Part shown: positions 1 to 7,323 of the stretch, in pieces
Layout: every line of letters starts with the position of its first letter
How positions within the stretch are numbered: position 1 is the stretch's first letter
The notes under the pieces: model-generated
What the model saw: the letters and a program-made list of their open reading frames with translations, nothing else
Database searches by the model: none
What the model was told of the DNA's origin: nothing
Assembly: GCA_027308685.1 (NCBI GenBank)
Contig: DAIDEE010000042.1
Coordinates: 158,200-222,199, forward strand
Reading direction: 5' to 3'
DNA length: 64,000 nucleotides
From: Acidocella sp.
Lineage (GTDB): Bacteria > Pseudomonadota > Alphaproteobacteria > Acetobacterales > Acetobacteraceae
Translations under genes and position numbers: made by a program

Positions 1-2157
1 ATCGCCTACGCGCTGGTTGCCTGTATTTTCATTTGCTACTTCATCATTTTCAATGCCTGCTCGAAGTGGCTGAAAGACCCCACGCACTTCCAAAACGCAT
101 CACAATTCATCCAAAGCATTCTCGTCGTCATGTGCATATTGTGCACATTTTGGGGCGTACTTATCGTTTGCCTCACGCTGGCAGCAGGCCCTCGGCAGCT
201 TTCGCTTATCTACGGCGTCATTGTCGCGTGTCTTGCTATGCCGGCCCTGGTGGCGCCGGTCTCGGTGGCATTCGTGGCCTGGGCGCCAATCGCGACATTA
301 GGCCTTATCTCGCTACTGATCCGGGCTGATAGAATAGACCCCTTCGCGCTCATATCGTTTGTAGGCTTTTTGGGGATGACTGGATTTGCCATAATCTATC
401 TGAACCGTCGCCTGACCGAACGCGCACTCGATACCATTCGAATCGAGGAAAACAGCGAAGTCATCAGGCTGCTGCTGAGGGACTTTGAGGAAAGTGCCAG
501 TGACTGGCTCTGGGAAACCAATGCCGACCTCGAATTGCAGCGTGTTTCACCACGCCTCTCGCAGGTGTCGCAAAAAAGCCCAGGCGAATTGGTGGGTAAG
601 TTTCCAGGAGTATTTTTAGGAGATATGGCCAAATTCGACCAGCGGATCGGCTCTCCGGTTGCAAAACTGAACCGCTATCTAACTGACCGTTCAGCCTTCC
701 GAGATCTGGTCGTGCCGGTGGTCATCGGTGGCGAGGAGCGCAGTTGGTCACTGACCGGTAAGCCGATTTTAGACCACACCGGCCGTTTCATCGGCTACCA
801 TGGTGTTGGGTCCGACGTCACGGCCGCCCGGCGCTCGCAGGAGCAAATTGCCTTCCTGGCGCGTCATGACAGCCTTACCCGGCTGCCAAACCGGGTGTTA
901 TTCAATGAGGTCCTCCATCAATCATGCTCACATTGTGAGGAGTACCCCGTAGCTCTCCTCTGTCTTGATCTCGATAATTTTAAAATGGTGAACGATTCTC
1001 TTGGCCATGCCACGGGCGATGCCGTGCTGGTCGCGGTGGGTGAGCGGATCCGCGGTTGTGTCCGCGATGGTGATACCGCCGCTCGTTTGGGTGGTGATGA
1101 GTTTGCAATCATCCTTGCAACTGATGACATCGAGGAGGTGGCAGTAGTGGCCCGCCGCGTGGTGGAACGCATCAGCCGCCCCTATCATTTCGATGGCAGG
1201 CTGGTTGAAATTGGTGTCAGCCTGGGTATCAGCTTGGCCCCGAAGGACAGCAAAACGCCCGCTGGCTTGCTTAAAAACGCTGATTTGGCGCTTTACAGGG
1301 CAAAATCCGATGGCCGCGGCACATGGCGGTTTTACGACCCCGAAATGGATGAACGGCTGCAAGGCCGCCGCAATTTGCAGGCTGATCTGCGTGAGGCGCT
1401 TCAGCATAGTGAATTCAGGCTGGATTTCCAGCCGATCATCGACCTGAGTACTGGTAAAATGGTGGCAGCCGAAGCTCTGTTACGCTGGCATCACCCTGAG
1501 CGCGGTCTCCTCTCGCCGGCATTATTCGTCCCCTTGGCCGAGGAAGCCGGATTGATCGGACCCATTGGCGCGTGGGTTCTGCGTCACGCTTGCATGGTCG
1601 CCGCCAAATGGCCTACCCACATCAGCATCGCCGTAAATTTGTCGCCCATTCAATTCCGCGACATTGGCTTAGTTGCGGTGGTTGATGATGTGCTGGCCGC
1701 AAGTGGCTTAGCCGCCAACCGCCTGGAACTGGAGATCACCGAAACCACGGTGCTTGAAACCAACAGCCAGACTGTTGATGCATTATGGCAATTACACGGC
1801 CGTGGTGTGCGCGTAGCACTTGATGATTTTGGCACCGGCTATTCAAGCCTGAGCTATTTGCGCCGCTTTCCCTTCGACAAAATTAAAATTGACCGCTCGT
1901 TCATCCGCGACCTGGGCCACGAGAAAGATGATTCCTCGATTATTCTGGCGATCATCGGCCTGGCCGGCAGCATGAATATGCTGGTCACGGCTGAAGGTGT
2001 CGAAACCATGGAGCAGGCATCCCTGCTGGCAGGCTATGGCTGCCCACAGGCGCAAGGCTATCTATTTTGTCGGCCAATTCCCGAAGGCGATATTCCTGCC
2101 ATGATGAACCGATTTCATCAGACCAGCGATATAAGCTATCTCACAAGATTGCAGTGA
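1..2157 (+). CDS. Membrane-anchored PAS-GGDEF-EAL cyclic-di-GMP protein (5' end outside window)
   Basis: The frame is open to the first base of the window, so the N-terminus is missing; the first internal ATG is at 130. The visible N-terminal part holds several hydrophobic stretches (up to about position 410), indicating a membrane sensor. A PAS-like segment follows (about 460-840), then a diguanylate cyclase domain with an intact GGDEF motif (around 1090-1105), then a phosphodiesterase domain with EALLRW (about 1470), EITE (about 1735), DDFGTGYSS (about 1825) and KIDRSF. Both catalytic signatures look intact, so the protein may make or degrade cyclic di-GMP; the sequence cannot say which activity dominates. 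Its stop codon lies inside the 3' end of the convergent lpxK gene (17 bp overlap). Confidence 0.93.
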   Translation: MAYALVACIFICYFIIFNACSKWLKDPTHFQNASQFIQSILVVMCILCTFWGVLIVCLTLAAGPRQLSLIYGVIVACLAMPALVAPVSVAFVAWAPIATLGLISLLIRADRIDPFALISFVGFLGMTGFAIIYLNRRLTERALDTIRIEENSEVIRLLLRDFEESASDWLWETNADLELQRVSPRLSQVSQKSPGELVGKFPGVFLGDMAKFDQRIGSPVAKLNRYLTDRSAFRDLVVPVVIGGEERSWSLTGKPILDHTGRFIGYHGVGSDVTAARRSQEQIAFLARHDSLTRLPNRVLFNEVLHQSCSHCEEYPVALLCLDLDNFKMVNDSLGHATGDAVLVAVGERIRGCVRDGDTAARLGGDEFAIILATDDIEEVAVVARRVVERISRPYHFDGRLVEIGVSLGISLAPKDSKTPAGLLKNADLALYRAKSDGRGTWRFYDPEMDERLQGRRNLQADLREALQHSEFRLDFQPIIDLSTGKMVAAEALLRWHHPERGLLSPALFVPLAEEAGLIGPIGAWVLRHACMVAAKWPTHISIAVNLSPIQFRDIGLVAVVDDVLAASGLAANRLELEITETTVLETNSQTVDALWQLHGRGVRVALDDFGTGYSSLSYLRRFPFDKIKIDRSFIRDLGHEKDDSSIILAIIGLAGSMNMLVTAEGVETMEQASLLAGYGCPQAQGYLFCRPIPEGDIPAMMNRFHQTSDISYLTRLQ

Positions 2158-3100
2158 CATTACGCAAAATCGCCTCCAAAGCCGTCGCATCATCCCATGC
2201 CAGATGTACCCTCACCGCCATTGTCTGCGCTTTCAATTCAGCGGGCAGCTTCACAAAATCCTTCTCGGTGGTAAGCAACTGAGCCTGTTGGGCATGGGCA
2301 GTCGTCATCAGCGAAGCCGCATCGGCGTTTGAGTAAACATGATGATCCGGAAACGTAATTTTTGTAATAATCTCGGCGCCTAATTGCGATACCGATTCAA
2401 AAAATTTTGTGGGCCGGCCAATCCCAGCAAACGCAACCACCCTCGCTCCAGGCAGTGATGTATCGCAGGTAGGTATAATACGTGCTCGCAACACAGGCAT
2501 ATTAGCGGGCAACTGGCTTTGCGCCCCCACAACGTCATCGCCAATCATAACAGCAGCGATGCAACGCGCCGCAGCGGCCGCGACCGGTTCACGCAGCGGG
2601 CCGGCCGGTAACAAATATCCATTCCCAAAACCGTAGCCACCATCCACCACTAAAAAAGCCGCGGTCTTCTGCAAGCGGGGGTTCTGCAACCCATCGTCCA
2701 TCACAATCGCGCTCGCCCCCATCTCACGCGCTAATGTTGCCCCAGCGGCACGATCATGCGCCACAATGGTCGGGGCGGTCATGGCCAGCAGCAAAGCCTC
2801 ATCGCCAACCTCCGCCGCACTGTGGCGTACAGGGTCAACCAAAATCGGCCCGCTCAAAAGCCCACCATATCCACGTGTCAGAGCAAATGGCTTGCCAGAT
2901 AATCTGGCTAAAATATCTCGTGCCAAAATGGTCTTTCCAGACCCACCAACACTGGCATTCCCTACGCAAAAAACTGGCAGGCCAACGTCAAACCCTAACT
3001 TGGCAACCCGCTGCGCCGTCAGCCCGCGCGTCACCAAGCTGAAAGGTGCGAGCAACCTTGCAACCAAACCATCCACCATCCAGAAAGCGGGCGCCCTCAC
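2141..3100 (-). CDS. lpxK: Tetraacyldisaccharide 4'-kinase LpxK
   Basis: LpxK phosphorylates the 4' position of the lipid A disaccharide precursor at the inner membrane, late in the Raetz pathway. The 319-residue product has the family's N-terminal hydrophobic region and a P-loop of the form GNASVGGSGKT near residues 47-57, followed by the LTRGYGG and MDDGLQN signatures. Length matches the family. Its start overlaps the stop of waaA by 4 bp, so it is translationally coupled to the KDO transferase, a usual pairing in alphaproteobacteria. It is the last gene of the minus-strand envelope cluster. Confidence 0.95.
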   Translation of the reverse strand: MRAPAFWMVDGLVARLLAPFSLVTRGLTAQRVAKLGFDVGLPVFCVGNASVGGSGKTILARDILARLSGKPFALTRGYGGLLSGPILVDPVRHSAAEVGDEALLLAMTAPTIVAHDRAAGATLAREMGASAIVMDDGLQNPRLQKTAAFLVVDGGYGFGNGYLLPAGPLREPVAAAAARCIAAVMIGDDVVGAQSQLPANMPVLRARIIPTCDTSLPGARVVAFAGIGRPTKFFESVSQLGAEIITKITFPDHHVYSNADAASLMTTAHAQQAQLLTTEKDFVKLPAELKAQTMAVRVHLAWDDATALEAILRNVTAIL

Positions 3101-4320
3101 ACACTGGTCTCCCGGATTAAATTTGCCAATTTGGCGGGCAAATCCTCAACCCCGGCAAACGCCAGTCGCGCCGCATCACCAGCTACCCTTACGGCTTGCT
3201 CATCACGCAGCCAACGTGCCACCGCCGCCGCCAGACCCGCCGCATCCGAGACTTCCATAATCGCGCCACAGCCGCGCAATTTATCCACCAGTTCAGGAAT
3301 ATCGCTGGTGTAGGGCCCGCTGATAATTGGCAGCCCCAGCCGTGCCGCTTCAGATATATTATGGCCACCAACCGGCACCAGCGAGCCGCCGATAAATGCG
3401 AATGTGCAAAGCCGGTAAAACAGCCCCAACTCGCCCAGTGTATCAGCAATATAAATTTGACCCGCCACGGGCGCTTCGCCCTGCGAGCGGCGAGGGCTTG
3501 CAAATTCCGTCCCTCGCTCTGGATGACGCGGCACAATAAGGGTGACGAGATCAGGAAATTCCGCCAGCAATATTTCATGTGCCGCAGCCACAATGGCTTC
3601 CTCACCCGCGTGAGTACTGGCGGCCAGCCATACAGGCCCGGTAATATCATGTTGCAGCTGAGCCAACGCTGCGCGGTCATACGGCAGCAGCGGTGCGGCA
3701 AATTTCAAATTCCCCCATTCCAGAATCCCGGCGGCGCCCAGGGATTTGAAATTGGCGGCATCGGCTTTTGACTGCACATGAATATATCGGAAACCAAACA
3801 CCAGAATATTTGCAAATTTCGGCAGCTTGCGCCACCGCGCCGCCGAACGGGCCGACAGGCTGGCGTTGATCAGCAACCGCGGAATCCCATGCTGGTCAAT
3901 TTTTGCCAGCGTCGTCGGCCATAACTCGCTCTCCACAAACACCGCGATATTGGGTCGCCAGTGACGCAAAAACGCCTCCACCCAATCAGCGACATCAAGC
4001 GGGATAAACTGATGCCGAGCATGAGCAGGTAAGCGTTCGGCGGCTAGTTGCGCTGAGGTCAGCGTACCGGTGGTCAGCAGCACCTCGCAACGCCCTGCCA
4101 GCGCCTCGACCACCGCCAGTACTGACATCGTCTCTCCCACGCTGGCTGCGTGTAACCATACCAGTTTGCCAGCCGGGCGAGGGCAGGAGGCGATACCGAA
4201 ACGCTCGCCCAACCGCGCTGGGTCCTCTTTGCCGCGGGTTACGCGCCTGCTCAGCATCCGTCGCAACAAGGGTGCAGCAAGTGTGCCCACAGCGGCATAG
4301 ATATTAAACGCCAAACTCAT
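3097..4320 (-). CDS. waaA: 3-deoxy-D-manno-octulosonic acid transferase (KDO transferase)
   Basis: WaaA adds KDO from CMP-KDO to the lipid A precursor, the first step of LPS core assembly. The 407-residue product shows the GT30 architecture: an N-terminal membrane-associated helix, the VWLHAASVGE motif near residues 53-62, and a GT-B C-terminal domain with PRHPERG and a GGSLVPVGGHN donor-binding stretch. The start overlaps the stop of the upstream acyltransferase gene and the stop overlaps lpxK, so three lipid A/core genes are coupled. Whether it adds one or two KDO residues cannot be read from the sequence. Confidence 0.95.
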   Translation of the reverse strand: MSLAFNIYAAVGTLAAPLLRRMLSRRVTRGKEDPARLGERFGIASCPRPAGKLVWLHAASVGETMSVLAVVEALAGRCEVLLTTGTLTSAQLAAERLPAHARHQFIPLDVADWVEAFLRHWRPNIAVFVESELWPTTLAKIDQHGIPRLLINASLSARSAARWRKLPKFANILVFGFRYIHVQSKADAANFKSLGAAGILEWGNLKFAAPLLPYDRAALAQLQHDITGPVWLAASTHAGEEAIVAAAHEILLAEFPDLVTLIVPRHPERGTEFASPRRSQGEAPVAGQIYIADTLGELGLFYRLCTFAFIGGSLVPVGGHNISEAARLGLPIISGPYTSDIPELVDKLRGCGAIMEVSDAAGLAAAVARWLRDEQAVRVAGDAARLAFAGVEDLPAKLANLIRETSV

Positions 4321-4979
4321 GGTGTTTTTGAAAACATGGCGGCTGTTACGGCGGCTGTCAGAGCGGCTTCAATACCCGGAATCGCTGCCTGCCAATCATG
4401 CCGTGGCACCGTAATCAGTGGCTCAAACACCAGCTTGCCTCGTCCAAAAGGCAACGGCACGCGCATTCTGTCCCATGAATTAAGCTGCACGGCGCGGGCG
4501 GTGTTCACCGCGCACGGCAAAATCCGCGCCCCGCTGAGCGCTGCCAGTTGCGCCACACCGGGCGCCGCCTGCCGGCGCGGCCCCCGCGGGCCATCAGGTG
4601 TCAGCCCCACATGCCGGCCCTCTTGCAGGGTTTTCAACAACGCCCGCAACCCCGCCGCCCCGCCGCGTGTGCTCGACCCATGCGCGACATCAATTTGAAA
4701 AAACTTCGCAATCGTCCCGATCAATTGGCCATCCCGGTGCAAGCTCACCAAAGCACTGACCCCTATTTTTGAATTCGTATGCACCCAGAACAGCGGCATC
4801 GAGGGCAAGGTTTCGTGCCAGAACGCCAATATACACGGCGGCCCTTCCGAAAAGGCTGCGAGGTTTGCAGCCCCTACAACCTGCCAGCTTGTCGTGCGGT
4901 CAATCAGCCGCAAATAGCTGGCCGCCAGCCAGGCAATGGCGGCTTGCACCGTTTGGGATTTTATAAATCGTTTGAACAT
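4317..4979 (-). CDS. DUF374 / lysophospholipid acyltransferase-like protein
   Basis: About 220 residues from the ATG at 4979; an in-frame TTG at 5003 would add eight residues. The DUF374 family resembles the LPLAT acyltransferases: an HE-type pair sits in AFWHETLPSMP, followed by HGSSTRGG and TPDGPRGPRRQA, the latter characteristic of this family. The protein is encoded directly upstream of waaA (4 bp overlap), where DUF374 members are regularly found, which suggests a role in lipid A or core lipid acylation. The exact acyl donor and acceptor are unknown. An N-terminal hydrophobic helix suggests association with the inner membrane. Confidence 0.85.
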   Translation of the reverse strand: MFKRFIKSQTVQAAIAWLAASYLRLIDRTTSWQVVGAANLAAFSEGPPCILAFWHETLPSMPLFWVHTNSKIGVSALVSLHRDGQLIGTIAKFFQIDVAHGSSTRGGAAGLRALLKTLQEGRHVGLTPDGPRGPRRQAAPGVAQLAALSGARILPCAVNTARAVQLNSWDRMRVPLPFGRGKLVFEPLITVPRHDWQAAIPGIEAALTAAVTAAMFSKTP

Positions 4980-5012
4980 CTGCCCCGGCGGTAGCACCCA
5001 CAAAGCCCGCCG

Positions 5013-6317
5013 TCACGCCGCCCGCAAAGGCTTGGCCTTCACGGGCCGTGCTGCAGCAGGTTTGGACTTCACCGGCAGCAAGCGCTTCCCGGCTACTTTC
5101 TCAATTAAAGCCCGGTAGCGAGCCAGATACACCTGTAGGTCAAGGTGCTTCTCAGCAAATTCCCGCGCCCCCAACCGTAGCGGCGCGGTCAGTTTCGGGC
5201 TGGCCAGCGCCATCAGCGTGGTTTCGGCTATGGCGTCATGGTCGAGCGTCGGCACCACCAGGCCGTTTTTGCGATGTTTCACGAATTCCGTCACGGTCGG
5301 TGTATCGGCCCCGATCACCAGGCTCCCACACGCCAGAGCCTCGCGCAACGACCACGACGCCACAAAGGGGTACGATAAATAAATATGAGTATCCGAGCGC
5401 TTCAACAAAGCCAGATGCTGGTCATAGGGAATTTTGCCGAGAAAATGCACGCGGGTCACGTCAATTTTGCCGCCGAGTTCCGCCAGCATAACCTCGCGCC
5501 AGTTACCTTTCGGCGGTGGCGATCCATAACTGATCTCATCACCGCCCACCACCGAAACCACGGCATCAGGTCGGCTTGTCAAAATTTTTGGCAGCGCCCG
5601 CATGAAAGTATGGAAGCCCCGGTAAGGTTCGAGGTTGCGTGCCACATATGTAATGAGTTTATGTTGTGCCGTTACGTTTAAGGCCCCTACAGTCAGGGTT
5701 TTTTTGGTGCGCGCTGCTGCGGGCTTGCAAACATCCAGGTTAACCCCCTCCTCAAGCAGATGGATCGAAGATTTGGCCCATTCGGGATACGTGCTTTTCT
5801 GCCAGCGCGTCGGCACCTGGCCATGCTGCTGCAACGCCAACGCCTGCAAATTTACCGCATTTTTCGCGCGCACTCCCGCAAATCTCTCACGCGCCAGTGG
5901 AAATTCCGGGTCAAAATTTACATCGGCATCTTCTGGCTGGTAGTAAAATTCAAAATACCCCAGAAGCGGCACACCGGGAAACACATCACCCAGGTTCAGC
6001 ATCTCGCCCCAGCCATGGTGGCCAATGATAATATCAGGCACAAAGCCAAGTTTTTTAATTTGCCGGGCCCCGGTCGCACAGGCTTCTGCGCGGCGCATCG
6101 CAATGTCAAACTCGGTCGCGTCGCGGTGCACGCCGGCCTGCAACAACGGTGGCTTGGCATAAGTAACTTTGCGCACGCCAGCCAGCACATTGAGGTTCGG
6201 CTCGGTCATGAACACGATTTCGTGGGTGCCCGGGTTGGCGTCATTATCAGCCAGCAAATTGCGTACGATATGCAGATACTGCCCGGGAAAATTCTGATGA
6301 ACGAACAGGAATTTCAA
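5013..6317 (-). CDS. Glycosyltransferase family 4 protein
   Basis: The 434-residue protein begins, from a TTG codon preceded by an AGG, with KFLFVHQNFPGQY, the usual opening of a subgroup of GT4 enzymes. The C-terminal half has the GT-B nucleotide-sugar site: VGGDE, then REALACGSLVIGADTPTVTE with the family's acidic and glycine-rich residues. The tail is rich in lysine, alanine and proline and is probably disordered. Position between LPS core genes and a larger glycosyltransferase points to LPS core, O-chain or another surface polysaccharide. The sugar and linkage cannot be predicted. Confidence 0.88.
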   Translation of the reverse strand: MKFLFVHQNFPGQYLHIVRNLLADNDANPGTHEIVFMTEPNLNVLAGVRKVTYAKPPLLQAGVHRDATEFDIAMRRAEACATGARQIKKLGFVPDIIIGHHGWGEMLNLGDVFPGVPLLGYFEFYYQPEDADVNFDPEFPLARERFAGVRAKNAVNLQALALQQHGQVPTRWQKSTYPEWAKSSIHLLEEGVNLDVCKPAAARTKKTLTVGALNVTAQHKLITYVARNLEPYRGFHTFMRALPKILTSRPDAVVSVVGGDEISYGSPPPKGNWREVMLAELGGKIDVTRVHFLGKIPYDQHLALLKRSDTHIYLSYPFVASWSLREALACGSLVIGADTPTVTEFVKHRKNGLVVPTLDHDAIAETTLMALASPKLTAPLRLGAREFAEKHLDLQVYLARYRALIEKVAGKRLLPVKSKPAAARPVKAKPLRAA

Positions 6318-6333
6318 ATTGCCAGCCTAACTT

Positions 6334-7200
6334 TTATGACTTCGTTTTGCCTTGCGTTACAGCGTTAGGTGTTAGCGTAATCATCATCGATTCCAATGCT
6401 GCCAGGTTAGGACTCTCGCATGTCTCATCCGAGCCAACAGGTCCAATCGCCGCACCATCAACGAAGCTGGCCTCACACGTTAAATGAAATTGCTCGGCCG
6501 CAGGGCCGGTCAGGCGAACCCGTAGCCCCAGCAGCGGCAACGCCATCCCGCGAGAGCCGCAATATTCACCGGCCTCCACCCAAGGCGATAGCCAGCCGCG
6601 GCCCAGCACCGCCTGATACGACAAATCCGCCGGACTGATCCCTTGCGGTGCGGCGATCGCAAATCCCTCGATCCAGTGCCCACTGCCTTTGTTGCCAAGG
6701 CGCTGGCCAAACTTAACCCCGATGTCGCCACGGGTCTGAACATGCGCCATCACATCCATCGCAACCGGGGCGCTGGCTTTTTGAGGTTGTGCTGTTGCGG
6801 TCTCTGTCGCGCCAAGCAGTTGGCGAACCTGCAATTTCGGCGCGGAGTCCGGCTGGTTGGGGTTTTGATAGATCGTCACCATAACCTGTGCCGGTCCACG
6901 CATCACCCGCACCAACGCCGCATCGCCCGTGCCCGAGAGCCAGCCATCGGGCCGAAAGCTGCTGATCTCGACATTTTGCGCATTGGTTGGTGGCAGTGAA
7001 ATCCGAACACCCGGCATCCCGCCATTCTGGGCGCTGCCGGGGCTGGGTTCGTGCACGACACAAAACAGCCCGGCCGGCAGTGCCATCAAGTGCCCGGAAA
7101 CTTTCAATTCCTGCATCATGTCAGAGGCAACAGGTTGCACAGGCGGCGGCGGGACATCAGCAGTTTCTGACGTTTTGGAAGCCTGTTTTGGAGACGCCAT
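6334..7200 (-). CDS. Protein with three ChW-like (hydrophobic, W/G-rich) repeats; function unknown
   Basis: No clear family was recognised over the full length. A GAGG Shine-Dalgarno six bases before the ATG supports the start. There is no obvious signal peptide. After a proline-rich N-terminus and a probable beta-rich region (residues 30-128), residues 149-278 contain three related segments (about 149-188, 193-232 and 238-278). Each has the pattern Y/H-x-A, a glycine pair around a Trp or Gly-Pro, a G-x-x-x-G or C-x-S turn, and a closing leucine-rich strand (for example GWLSPW..GEYCGSRG..LLGLRVRL). This resembles the ChW repeats (clostridial hydrophobic, conserved W) found mostly in Gram-positive surface proteins; the match is by eye. 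It lies between two glycosyltransferase genes in the envelope cluster. Confidence 0.7.
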   Translation of the reverse strand: MASPKQASKTSETADVPPPPVQPVASDMMQELKVSGHLMALPAGLFCVVHEPSPGSAQNGGMPGVRISLPPTNAQNVEISSFRPDGWLSGTGDAALVRVMRGPAQVMVTIYQNPNQPDSAPKLQVRQLLGATETATAQPQKASAPVAMDVMAHVQTRGDIGVKFGQRLGNKGSGHWIEGFAIAAPQGISPADLSYQAVLGRGWLSPWVEAGEYCGSRGMALPLLGLRVRLTGPAAEQFHLTCEASFVDGAAIGPVGSDETCESPNLAALESMMITLTPNAVTQGKTKS

Positions 7201-7323
7201 GTTACACCTCGGGTTGCGAACTTACACTTGTTTCTAGGCAGAGACCACAAAACGCACAATGAAAATTGAGGAAAATTTTATTTATGCACTATCCGACAAA
7301 TTTTTAAACGGCAAACACAAAAC

